NCBI GenBank assembly: GCA_028284565.1
Contig: JANQRM010000484.1
Location: 1 to 8,326, forward strand
Reading direction: 5' to 3'
Source: Anaerolineae bacterium
GTDB taxonomy: Bacteria; Chloroflexota; Anaerolineae; Aggregatilineales; Phototrophicaceae
DNA: 8,326 nucleotides
The position numbers and the translations under genes were made by a program. The notes under the pieces were generated by a model. It had not been told where the DNA came from, made no database searches, and saw only the letters and a list, made by a program, of their open reading frames with translations. This document shows positions 1 through 6,434 of this stretch, one piece after another (the first letter of the stretch is position 1; each line of letters begins with the position of its first letter).

Positions 1-341
1 AAAACGATATTCACTTGCACGTCCCTGCTGGAGCGGTTCCAAAAGACGGTCCGTCTGCTGGAGTAACTATGGCTGTCGCCTTAGCATCCTTGCTCACAAA
101 GCGAGTCACGAAATCCAACGTTGCTATGACGGGGGAATTAACTCTTGGGGGACAAGTCTTACCTGTGGGTGGGATTAAAGACAAAGTCCTTGCGGCAGAT
201 CGTCTTGGTGTGGATACAGTTATCCTTCCCAAGAAAAACGAAAATGACATTGAGGACATCCCCGATGATGTGCGCAACAGGCTAAATTTTGTCTTCGTTG
301 ACCATGTAGACCAAGCCTTTCAAACTGCATTGAATGCTTAA
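1..341 (+). CDS. lon: Lon ATP-dependent protease, C-terminal part (5' truncated by window edge)
   Basis: This is the 3' end of an ATP-dependent cytoplasmic serine protease that degrades misfolded and regulatory proteins. Only the proteolytic (P) domain is present. The frame is open to the left edge, and the first full codon is at base 3, so any apparent start inside the window is not real. The Ser-Lys dyad is visible: the serine of the GPSAG motif is coded at 54-56. The lysine of GGIKDK, the second K, is coded at 183-185. The dyad residues are 43 apart, the same spacing as Ser679 and Lys722 in E. coli Lon. Other family landmarks are AMTGE and the [14 protein letters not shown] stretch. The gene ends in TAA and is followed by an inverted repeat. 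Family identity is near certain. The ATPase and N-terminal domains, and hence the subtype, cannot be checked here. Confidence 0.97.
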   Translation, partial: NDIHLHVPAGAVPKDGPSAGVTMAVALASLLTKRVTKSNVAMTGELTLGGQVLPVGGIKDKVLAADRLGVDTVILPKKNENDIEDIPDDVRNRLNFVFVDHVDQAFQTALNA

Positions 342-356
342 CCACCAGATAATAAT

Positions 357-393
357 GTAACGTCCTGTCTATCTTGCGCGGATGGGACGTTAC
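357..393 (+). repeat. Perfect inverted repeat downstream of lon (possible 3' hairpin)
   Basis: The arms GTAACGTCC (357-365) and GGACGTTAC (385-393) pair perfectly over 9 bases. The 19-base loop can add a G-U pair and a further ATC/GAT helix (371-373 with 381-383). It lies 15 bases past the lon stop codon, where a terminator or mRNA 3'-end structure is expected. There is no T-tract after the right arm, so it is not a classical intrinsic terminator. It could be an mRNA-stabilising hairpin, part of a Rho-dependent terminator, or an operator for the next gene. Confidence 0.5.
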
Positions 394-450
394 CGCTACA
401 CTGTCTTTGCACTGGATAGTGAGATGAACGACTGAAAAACACTTCCATAA

Positions 451-458
451 GGGGAGGA
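451..458 (+). promoter_or_regulatory. Ribosome binding site of the receiver-domain gene
   Basis: GGGGAGGA ends 5 bases before the ATG at 464. It is a strong Shine-Dalgarno and fixes that start codon. Confidence 0.8.
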
Positions 459-463
459 CAACC

Positions 464-820
464 ATGCCTAAAGTAATGATTGTTGATGATGATACAACAA
501 CCGTATCTTTATTAGAAACACTATTAGAGCTCGACGGTTTTGAGGTATCTTCAGTTGCATTGGGTGCAGAAGTCATTACGAAAGCAGAAGCCTTCCAACC
601 CCATCTTTTCTTGATGGACTATCACCTATCCGATATGGAGGGCGTGGATATTCTCCGTCATCTCCGAACACATGATCAGTTTAGTAATACACCAGTGGTT
701 ATTGCGTCTGGCATGGATGTACGCGATGAGGTCATGGAAGCTGGAGCCAATGCCTTCCTAGTAAAGCCTTTTGAACCGGGTGAACTTCCCGATTTATTTA
801 ATAATCTCATCAACAGCTAG
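464..820 (+). CDS. Stand-alone response regulator receiver domain (CheY-like)
   Basis: This is a cytoplasmic phosphoacceptor protein of 118 residues that is only a receiver (REC) domain. The acidic pocket is Asp8-Asp9-Asp10 in IVDDD. The phosphoacceptor is Asp52 in LFLMDYHL. The switch Ser82 sits in VVIASG and the conserved lysine is Lys101 in LVKPFEPGEL, so all residues needed for phosphorylation are present. There is no DNA-binding or enzymatic output domain, and no histidine kinase lies in the window. It must therefore act by protein-protein contact, as CheY, Spo0F or DivK do. The next gene starts only 14 bases after the stop, so it is probably cotranscribed with the PHP/AlbA_2 protein and the membrane protein. 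A functional link to them is inferred from position alone. The kinase partner is unknown. Confidence 0.93.
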   Translation: MPKVMIVDDDTTTVSLLETLLELDGFEVSSVALGAEVITKAEAFQPHLFLMDYHLSDMEGVDILRHLRTHDQFSNTPVVIASGMDVRDEVMEAGANAFLVKPFEPGELPDLFNNLINS

Positions 821-834
821 CAACCTCATAACAT

Positions 835-2583
835 ATGGCACGTAAAATCACCAAATTGCAATGGTATCGGATGGATTTACACATCCACACCCCCGCCTCC
901 GCCGATTATCATGACAAAGATGCCAGCTATATCGACATCCTTCGCCGCGCTGAACAACGCGGAGTCGACATTCTCGCCTTCACAGATCACAACACGGTTT
1001 CTGGTTACGCCACCATGTGGGAGGAGATTGACCGCCTCCAATATTTCGAGCAAACCGGACGCGCCCTCGCAGACGAATTAAGACTGTTAGCTGAATATCG
1101 TCGCCTTTTAGATAAAGTACTTGTCTTACCCGGCTTTGAATTTACCGCCACCTTTGGTTTCCATGTTTTGGGCATTTTTTCGCCAGAGACACCCGTTCGT
1201 TATATGGAGCATCTGCTTCTCAGCTTGAATGTTCCCCCATCTGCACTCGCTAATGGAGATACAGCCGTTGGCGCAACTGCCGATGTCTTACAAGCCTACC
1301 AAGTGATTCATAACGCAGGTGGTTTAGTCGTCGCGGCACATGCCAATGCCAATCATGGCGTTGCCATGCGTGGGATGAACTTCGGTGGACAAACTCGTAT
1401 CGCTTATACGCAAGACCGCCATCTTCATGCATTAGAACTAACTGACCTCTATCGCAAAGGACGAGGTTCGACACAACGGTTTTTCAATGGCACAAAACCC
1501 GAATACCCCCGTCGGATGCACTGCATTCAAGGCTCGGATGCTCATAATCTTGATACGATGAAAGAAAATCGGGGGCGTGTCACCCGTTTCGGAGTCGGAG
1601 AACGAGTTACTGAAGTACTTTTGCCAGACCGCTCATTTGAAGCCCTTAAAAAGATGTTTGAAGGTACAGACTTTTCACGCACTCGCCCTTACAATCCGAA
1701 TCGCAAGCCTTACGATTACATCTTAAGCGCGCGCGAAGAAGGCGATAGTATCGTCCAATCCTTCCACGAATCGATGGAGCAAAAAGGGGGTGTGCGTAAT
1801 GCAATTTTGGCAGATGTCTGTGCTTTCGCAAATACGAATGGCGGCACCGTCTATGTGGGAATCAGTCCAGATAAGCGTAAGAAACCGGTTGGAATCAGCA
1901 ATCCGTCTCAAGCCATCAACACACTTCGCAAAGACATCAATCGTCAAATCACACCCGAACTGGATGTAGACATTGATTCGCAAGACACACAAGGCAAGTC
2001 CGTCATTCGTATCCTCGTCCCATATGGTGAAGACCGCCCTTATGCCATTGATGACAATCGGATTTATCTACGTGATGAAAATGAAACCAGCTTGGCAGTC
2101 CGTGATGAAATCGTGAATCTTGTTCAGCAAGGCTTATTATTTCAGAGCCAAAGTCAGAGTCAAACTAGCCCAACACAGTTAAGCTCAGATAAAACATTTG
2201 AAGCTGAATCATCATCGAATGACATTACACCACCCAGCGGTGGAGTCGAAATTGTCAAGGTGGAACAGAGGGATAACACCACCTACTACACTATGCACGA
2301 CTTACGTAACGGCAACCATGTTCGTAATGTCACACGTTCTTCTGCACGGAAGTTGTGGGACTATGCCATTAAACAGTGGGAAGGCAATCCCGTTAACGAA
2401 GATAAGGTCCGTTGGGAAGGTCCAATCGGCTTATGGCGACAGTATAGTAAAAATAACACCACCCGCTATGACCTTGTACAAAAATCAGATGTTACAAAAC
2501 AAGTTCGTGTCTATTATGGTGTGACCGAAAGTGGGATGCACGGACCTTGGGAAGTCTTCCTCGCCCCAGAAGATTCTGACTAA
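835..2583 (+). CDS. PHP-domain metallohydrolase fused to an AlbA_2 (Schlafen-like) domain and an unrecognised C-terminal domain
   Basis: This 582-residue soluble protein has three parts. Residues 10-240 form a PHP phosphoesterase domain with the metal-binding motifs in place: DLHIHT (Asp14, His16, His18), TDHNT (Asp51, His52), GFEFT (Glu102), AAHAN (His169) and GSDAHN (Asp235, His237). Residues about 295-435 match the AlbA_2 fold found in Schlafen-type proteins: FANTNGGTVYVGI, then VPYGEDRPY and RIYLRDENETSLAVRDEI. A polar Ser/Gln-rich linker (about 436-468) leads to a C-terminal domain (about 471-578) with VRNVTRSSARKLWDYAI and a W-GLWR pattern, which I do not recognise. The intact metal site argues for a working phosphatase or nuclease. 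AlbA_2 domains bind or cut nucleic acids in some families, so a nucleic-acid substrate is an inference. No AAA or SMC ATPase is adjacent. The 14-base gap before and 12-base gap after suggest an operon. Confidence 0.88.
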   Translation: MARKITKLQWYRMDLHIHTPASADYHDKDASYIDILRRAEQRGVDILAFTDHNTVSGYATMWEEIDRLQYFEQTGRALADELRLLAEYRRLLDKVLVLPGFEFTATFGFHVLGIFSPETPVRYMEHLLLSLNVPPSALANGDTAVGATADVLQAYQVIHNAGGLVVAAHANANHGVAMRGMNFGGQTRIAYTQDRHLHALELTDLYRKGRGSTQRFFNGTKPEYPRRMHCIQGSDAHNLDTMKENRGRVTRFGVGERVTEVLLPDRSFEALKKMFEGTDFSRTRPYNPNRKPYDYILSAREEGDSIVQSFHESMEQKGGVRNAILADVCAFANTNGGTVYVGISPDKRKKPVGISNPSQAINTLRKDINRQITPELDVDIDSQDTQGKSVIRILVPYGEDRPYAIDDNRIYLRDENETSLAVRDEIVNLVQQGLLFQSQSQSQTSPTQLSSDKTFEAESSSNDITPPSGGVEIVKVEQRDNTTYYTMHDLRNGNHVRNVTRSSARKLWDYAIKQWEGNPVNEDKVRWEGPIGLWRQYSKNNTTRYDLVQKSDVTKQVRVYYGVTESGMHGPWEVFLAPEDSD

Positions 2584-2595
2584 TAGACAATCCTA

Positions 2596-3303
2596 ATGCA
2601 GATAATCATTCGCTGGATTCGTCAGCATCCGGGACGCTTGCTTGCGCTGGGTATCTGGTTCATCGCCATTCTCATCTTCCGTTTTCTTCTCGCAGAGCAA
2701 GGCATCACTCTGACCGATTTTCTGCGTGATATAGTGAAGTTTGTGCAATCCGTCTGGTATGGGGCAATTATCTATTGCCTAATCTGTATTCTGCGCCCAA
2801 TTTTATTTTTACCTCAGACAATATTCACCCTAATTGCCGGGCGGATATTCGGCGTTCCACTTGGGTTTTTAACAGTCTATATAGCGACACTTATTCTATC
2901 AGGAATCTTCTACAGCTTCGCCCGTTGGTTGGTTGATTTTGACCCAGATAGAAACCATAGTCGCTTAGAGCGTTTCATTAATCCACTACGCAAGCACCCT
3001 ATACAAACTGTCATCACGATGGAATTGCTCTTCATCTCCAACGACATCATTAGCACACTAGCAGGTTCGCTCAAAATTCCATTTGGAGGATTTATCAAAG
3101 GCGTGATTATCGGAGTTATCCCTACCGCCCTTGCAGGTGTAACTTTAGGTGCGTCATTTGAAGGCGATATTCTGCGCGGAGATGTACGATTTGACCCTCG
3201 ATTGCTGATAATCTCCGTTATTCTTTTAGGCATCGGTTTTGTTATGCGCAAGCTGATTGAACAGTGGACTGCTTCCAAAAATGAGCTGTCTATCAGCCAA
3301 TAA
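2596..3303 (+). CDS. TVP38/TMEM64 (VTT/DedA-like) integral membrane protein
   Basis: This 235-residue cytoplasmic-membrane protein has about five to six hydrophobic segments (roughly 14-33, 56-80, 88-112, 138-158, 165-187, 202-218). The order resembles the VTT (SNARE-associated, TVP38/TMEM64/DedA) superfamily: a proline-bearing segment, AGRIFGVPLG (81-90), a small-residue helix ending in FARWL, then AGSLKIPFGGFIKGVIIGVIP (156-176) with its aG-xx-iP-Fxxg-GxiP signature. Members act in lipid scrambling or membrane homeostasis, but no specific substrate can be read. The segment before AGSLKIP reads TMELLFISND, where many family members have an Arg-x-x-Pro type motif, so this copy looks divergent. 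The ATG lies 12 bases after the PHP gene's stop with no clear Shine-Dalgarno, which fits translation coupled to the upstream gene. Confidence 0.78.
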   Translation: MQIIIRWIRQHPGRLLALGIWFIAILIFRFLLAEQGITLTDFLRDIVKFVQSVWYGAIIYCLICILRPILFLPQTIFTLIAGRIFGVPLGFLTVYIATLILSGIFYSFARWLVDFDPDRNHSRLERFINPLRKHPIQTVITMELLFISNDIISTLAGSLKIPFGGFIKGVIIGVIPTALAGVTLGASFEGDILRGDVRFDPRLLIISVILLGIGFVMRKLIEQWTASKNELSISQ

Positions 3304-3328
3304 GTTAATGTAATGGTGCCGTAGTCAT

Positions 3329-3358
3329 ATGTCACCTCACTGTCGTTTAGACTATAAT
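3329..3358 (+). promoter_or_regulatory. Candidate sigma-70-type promoter for the alpha/beta hydrolase
   Basis: A consensus -10 TATAAT (3353-3358) lies 18 bases after ATGTCA (3329-3334), which matches the -35 consensus at 4 of 6 positions. Transcription would start near 3365, about 40 bases before the ATG. It is in the only gap between the left-hand operon and this gene. Judged by eye, not tested. Confidence 0.55.
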
Positions 3359-3387
3359 CAAAACGATGAATCATTATCCTAAATAAA

Positions 3388-3395
3388 AAGGGGAA
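3388..3395 (+). promoter_or_regulatory. Ribosome binding site of the alpha/beta hydrolase
   Basis: AAGGGGAA ends 8 bases before the ATG at 3404 and supports that start. Confidence 0.6.
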
Positions 3396-3403
3396 CTCAT
3401 CTC

Positions 3404-4162
3404 ATGCCCTTAGTCGAACTCCCTACAGGCGCAACACTCCATTATGAAGATAGTCATCCCCAAAGTGAGCATATTCCGGTCATACTCATCCATGGTTTAC
3501 TTGGCACCGCGCGCGGACATCTGGGGCATGTGATGGATTGGTTGGTTAATGAAGGTTATCGTGTTATCGGAATTACCTTACGTGGATATGGTGAATCCCA
3601 ACCCAAGCCCAGACGCTTCCCTAACAATTTCTATCATCAAGATGCAAACGATGTCATGGCATTGATGGACGCTCTCAGTATCTCGAAAGCACATCTCATT
3701 GGCTATTCTGATGGTGGCGAAGTCATACTCATTGCCATTGGAGAACATCCGCACCGCTTTGTATCAGCAATTGCCATTGGTGCAGTTGGCTACTATAGCC
3801 CTGAGTTACGTCCCATCTTTCAACGGACATATCCCGGCACCTGGATAACCGAAGCAGAGAAACAAGAACATGAAATCGAGAATACTGATGCCTTCGCACT
3901 CGAATGGGTACGTGCCACCACCAAAATGATTGACTCTGGTGGCGATGTTAGCTTAAGCAACGCTCACAAAATCACTTGTCCGCTAATTATCATGTTGGGT
4001 AAAGGTGATACGCTAAATCCACAAAGTAGTGGTGAGAAATTTATCCAGCAGGTTTCCAATGGACGTGTTGTAATGTTCAATTGTGGACATCCTGTTCATG
4101 ATGAACAAACGAAGCAATTCCGTCAAATCACCCTAAAACATCTACAGGATGTCTCAACTTAG
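3404..4162 (+). CDS. Alpha/beta hydrolase (BPHL / MhpC-like esterase)
   Basis: This 252-residue cytoplasmic alpha/beta-hydrolase-fold enzyme has no signal peptide. The oxyanion-hole motif HGLLG is at 30-34. The nucleophile elbow is GYSDGG with Ser102. The acid is probably Asp202 in MLGKGDTLNP and the base His229 in CGHPVHDE, so the triad is complete. GYSDGG with a following GE resembles the GWSDGG elbow of valacyclovir hydrolase (BPHL) type proteins. Its lid region (about 130-180) is short. The likely reaction is hydrolysis of a carboxyl ester or similar bond, but the substrate cannot be inferred. It has its own candidate promoter and Shine-Dalgarno. Its 3' end overlaps the convergent sugar-kinase gene by 9 bases, so antisense interference is possible. 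A role in the neighbouring sugar locus is not supported beyond proximity. Confidence 0.92.
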   Translation: MPLVELPTGATLHYEDSHPQSEHIPVILIHGLLGTARGHLGHVMDWLVNEGYRVIGITLRGYGESQPKPRRFPNNFYHQDANDVMALMDALSISKAHLIGYSDGGEVILIAIGEHPHRFVSAIAIGAVGYYSPELRPIFQRTYPGTWITEAEKQEHEIENTDAFALEWVRATTKMIDSGGDVSLSNAHKITCPLIIMLGKGDTLNPQSSGEKFIQQVSNGRVVMFNCGHPVHDEQTKQFRQITLKHLQDVST

Positions 4163-5062
4163 ATATTCCTGTTGGTAGTAGGCTTCCAATTCATCATTTG
4201 TCAGAAAGCCTTCAGAACCACTTGCCGAGCCAATTTTGTATCCCGCAAATAAGACCGCTTTCCTTATCGCTAAATAGGGATCACAAGTCTTTGAGTAGAC
4301 ATGATTGAAAGCAGAAAATAGCGCATCACCACTCCCAACCGTATTCACAATGGGACGTAATACCTTCGGGGGAATCATCTCAACACGATTGTCATCCTTT
4401 ACTGTCAGCAACGCGCCCTCTGCGCCCATCCCAATCACAATAATCGGCGTACTATATCTTGATTGAACTTGTGATGCCCATTCTTTAGGGGCAATGGGTA
4501 ACTTCTCATGGCTCATGAACACAATATCAGCTAGTGTCATATAGTCTCGGTTATAGTCATCATCTAGGTTTTGAATTGCATGCACATCTGTCGCAATGGG
4601 GATATTTTTCGCTTTCGCAATGGACAGAAATGGACGCGAAAAAGGAATATTTGCCAATATAGCTAATTCGCAATCCGCCAATGCTTCTCTAAACTGGGCT
4701 TCAGGATAGGCTTCATCCCGAATAGTCTTCAAATCGCTAAATATAGCCCGCCTCCCAGATGGCTCATACAGTATCACCGATTGAGGTGTTTCAGGCAGTT
4801 TTGCGAGAATATGATTATCCGATATACCTTCGGAAATTAAGGTCTGTTGAATCAACCTACCTATAACATCGTCGCCAACCATTGACAAAAACCGCACCTC
4901 ATTCCCTAATGTGGTCAATGCTTTGGTAATGTTATAGCCCACACCTGACACTTGCGACGCAACAGCACCTCCAGTAAATCGAACAGATTCATATTCAATT
5001 GGAAAGGAATCGATTCGTAGTGTCGTTTCCATATTCACCAAACCAGCTACCAAAATTTTCAT
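4154..5062 (-). CDS. PfkB-family (ribokinase-like) carbohydrate kinase
   Basis: This 302-residue cytoplasmic kinase transfers phosphate from ATP to a sugar hydroxyl. The N-terminal ribokinase pattern is MKILVAGLVN. GGAVASQVSGVGYNITKAL (31-49) is the substrate-side glycine-rich motif, and LGNEVRFLSMVGDD follows it. The second PfkB signature is NTVGSGDALFSAF (240-252), with anion hole GSGD and catalytic base Asp246. Length is typical of the family. Family members phosphorylate ribose, fructose, tagatose-6-P, ketodeoxygluconate, sulfofructose and others, and this sequence does not single one out. The divergent neighbour is a ROK repressor followed by an aldose-ketose isomerase gene, so phosphorylation of the isomerase's ketose product is a sensible inference. 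The ATG at 5062 is preceded by AGGA 6 bases upstream (complement of 5069-5072). The 3' end overlaps the convergent hydrolase by 9 bases. Confidence 0.93.
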   Translation of the reverse strand: MKILVAGLVNMETTLRIDSFPIEYESVRFTGGAVASQVSGVGYNITKALTTLGNEVRFLSMVGDDVIGRLIQQTLISEGISDNHILAKLPETPQSVILYEPSGRRAIFSDLKTIRDEAYPEAQFREALADCELAILANIPFSRPFLSIAKAKNIPIATDVHAIQNLDDDYNRDYMTLADIVFMSHEKLPIAPKEWASQVQSRYSTPIIVIGMGAEGALLTVKDDNRVEMIPPKVLRPIVNTVGSGDALFSAFNHVYSKTCDPYLAIRKAVLFAGYKIGSASGSEGFLTNDELEAYYQQEYLS

Positions 5063-5081
5063 AGCCTGTCCTATTGGTTAG

Positions 5082-5091
5082 TTTGTACAAA
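5082..5091. repeat. 10-base palindrome TTTGTACAAA in the kinase leader
   Basis: TTTGTACAAA is identical on both strands. It lies 19 bases upstream of the kinase start codon and just outside the larger palindromes of this control region. A short palindrome like this can be a half-turn operator or chance, and no function is claimed. Confidence 0.3.
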
Positions 5092-5119
5092 ATCGCTTGC
5101 ATTTTACTTCGCAAGCGAT
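5092..5119. promoter_or_regulatory. Perfect inverted repeat, candidate operator 1 in the kinase/ROK divergent region
   Basis: Arms ATCGCTTGC (5092-5100) and GCAAGCGAT (5111-5119) are exact complements separated by 10 bases. The arm centres are 19 bases apart, near two DNA turns, which suits a dimeric repressor. It covers the candidate -35 and spacer of the ROK promoter. As RNA it could also fold as a GC-rich hairpin, but it sits at the 5' end of both genes, so terminator function is unlikely. Confidence 0.5.
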
Positions 5120-5124
5120 ATAAT
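5097..5124 (+). promoter_or_regulatory. Candidate promoter of the ROK-isomerase operon
   Basis: A perfect -10 TATAAT (5119-5124) lies 16 bases after TTGCAT (5097-5102), a 3 of 6 match to the -35 consensus. The expected start of transcription is near 5131, inside the AT-rich palindrome, giving a leader of about 47 bases. Placement within two palindromes argues for repression. No convincing divergent promoter for the kinase could be picked out by eye. Confidence 0.5.
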
Positions 5125-5142
5125 TAATTTATTAAATTAATT
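5122..5142. promoter_or_regulatory. AT-rich perfect palindrome, candidate ROK operator 2
   Basis: AATTAATTT (5122-5130), a 3-base centre ATT, and AAATTAATT (5134-5142) form a perfect 21-base palindrome. It overlaps the -10 box and covers the predicted transcription start. ROK repressors such as NagC, Mlc and XylR use AT-rich palindromic operators in such positions, and a ROK gene starts 35 bases downstream, so autoregulation is a reasonable inference. The kinase on the other strand could be controlled from the same site. Confidence 0.5.
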
Positions 5143-5177
5143 TACATTTAGAACTAAAAAGCAACCTTTTGGTTAAA

Positions 5178-6434
5178 ATGCACTCCAATTTGCCCACTGG
5201 AATCAATAAGACAGAGACCAAAGCGCACAACCTCAGCGCGATTTTACAGACTCTGCTTCGTCATGAACATATTTCACGAGTCAATCTGGCACAAGTCTTA
5301 GGTGTATCGACAGCCACCATTACAAATCTGGTCAATGAACTCGTTGCACAGGGACTTGTCACAGAAGAAGGCAATGTCAAAACAAATGGTCGACCTAGTG
5401 TCGGCAGACCACAAAAAGCCTTACAACTCGTTTACGATGCCTTATATACTGTCGGCGTTCATATTGATGTCGGCAAAATCTATATCAGTCTTAGCAATCT
5501 ACAGGCTGAACCCCTGTTAGAAGAAACTATCGAACACAGATTAGATGAATCCTCTGATAATATTCTCGCACAAGTTGTTCAGGTTATTGAAAATATTATT
5601 CATGCGAGTAATCTCCCAAATGAACAGATTGTTGGTGTTGGTGTCGCCGCATCCGGTTTGGTTGATCCATACACGGGAATCAATGTCATCGCACCCAATT
5701 TGAATTGGCATGATGTCCCCATTCGCACCTATTTAGAGGATAATCTAAAACTTCCCGTCATCGTCGAAAACAATGTGCGTGCGATGGCTCTAGGCGAGTC
5801 GATGTTTGGCATTGCACAGGATGTCAATGCACTTGTGTTTATCTATGCTCGAATTGGTGTCGGCGCAGGCTTAGTCGTCGGTGGGCAACTCTATCGTGGT
5901 GCTGTCGCTGGTGCAGGAGAAATCGGACACACAACCTTGATGATCCAGCAGAATGGTCAAACACAATTTGCAACCCTAGAATCCCTTGTCTGTGAACCCG
6001 CCATACTCAGACGAGCCAAGCAACTCATCGCCAATAAACCTACTAGCAAACTCGCTCAACTTGCAGAAGACGACAACTTATCGCTCCAAATCATCTTACA
6101 AGCCTCTCGTGATGGTGATGGTGCAACACAGCAGATGCTTGAAGAACGTGCGTCCTATATGGGTATTGCTCTTGCTAACTTGGTGAATATTATCAATCCC
6201 GAACTCATTGTTCTCGGTGGCATCTTTCCCAAAGACAACCACATTCTCATGCCACATACCAAAACCACCATGCGGAAACACGCCTTTGCCCATCTTGGGG
6301 AGCAAGTCCAAGTTGAATCTAGCAGTTTTGGCGATAAAGCTGGCGTTGTAGGTGCAGTTGCGCTTGCCCTCGATCAGCTCTTTTATCGCCCACAGAATCA
6401 ACCCCTACGACACAGCACACTGGAGACACAATGA
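5178..6434 (+). CDS. ROK-family transcriptional repressor (NagC/XylR type)
   Basis: This is a sugar-responsive DNA-binding regulator of 418 residues from the ATG at 5178. An in-frame TTG at 5169 would add three residues, and neither start has a clear Shine-Dalgarno. Residues about 15-65 form a winged helix-turn-helix (SRVNLAQVLGVSTATITNLV then GLVTEEG). The ROK sugar-binding domain follows: GVGVAASGLVD, VENNVRAMALGE, GVGAGLVVGG and GAGEIGH with His251. In ROK kinases the VEN motif is followed by a catalytic Asp. Here it is Asn199, so kinase activity is not expected. The usual CxCGxxGC zinc motif is absent: the region reads QTQFATLESLVCE and keeps one Cys. It is divergent from the sugar kinase and overlaps the isomerase gene by 4 bases, so it probably controls both and itself. 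The ligand is unknown. Confidence 0.93.
   Translation: MHSNLPTGINKTETKAHNLSAILQTLLRHEHISRVNLAQVLGVSTATITNLVNELVAQGLVTEEGNVKTNGRPSVGRPQKALQLVYDALYTVGVHIDVGKIYISLSNLQAEPLLEETIEHRLDESSDNILAQVVQVIENIIHASNLPNEQIVGVGVAASGLVDPYTGINVIAPNLNWHDVPIRTYLEDNLKLPVIVENNVRAMALGESMFGIAQDVNALVFIYARIGVGAGLVVGGQLYRGAVAGAGEIGHTTLMIQQNGQTQFATLESLVCEPAILRRAKQLIANKPTSKLAQLAEDDNLSLQIILQASRDGDGATQQMLEERASYMGIALANLVNIINPELIVLGGIFPKDNHILMPHTKTTMRKHAFAHLGEQVQVESSSFGDKAGVVGAVALALDQLFYRPQNQPLRHSTLETQ
6422..6425 (+). promoter_or_regulatory. Ribosome binding site of the isomerase inside the ROK gene
   Basis: GGAG lies 5 bases before the isomerase ATG at 6431, within the last codons of the ROK gene. With the ATGA overlap it supports that start and translational coupling. 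Confidence 0.5.

Noticed and set aside
15..17. TTG near the left edge as a start for a short protein
   Set aside because: The reading frame continues upstream with the Lon sequence [10 protein letters not shown], so this is internal to a truncated lon.
220..576. 118-codon open frame on the minus strand across lon, the gap and the receiver gene
   Set aside because: It spans two well-supported plus-strand genes and has a low-complexity, unfamiliar product.
2146..2165. Short repeat coding Gln-Ser-Gln-Ser in the PHP protein
   Set aside because: It is a low-complexity interdomain linker, not a repeat element.
2198..2524. 108-codon plus-strand frame inside the PHP/AlbA_2 gene
   Set aside because: It is an out-of-frame shadow of the C-terminal domain, with no Shine-Dalgarno and no recognisable protein features.
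3314..3336. GGTG/CACC pairing after the VTT gene as a terminator
   Set aside because: Only four base pairs around a long loop and no T-tract follow.
2910..3374. 154-codon open frame on the minus strand
   Set aside because: It lies antisense to the VTT protein and its downstream gap, has no recognisable domain and is rich in residues expected from reading a membrane-protein gene backwards. The plus-strand gene explains the region.
5163..5174. AACC-TTTT-GGTT hairpin before the ROK start
   Set aside because: A 4-base stem is too short and weak to support a regulatory claim.
6096..6401. 101-codon minus-strand frame inside the ROK gene
   Set aside because: It is antisense to conserved ROK-domain coding sequence and has no domain of its own.
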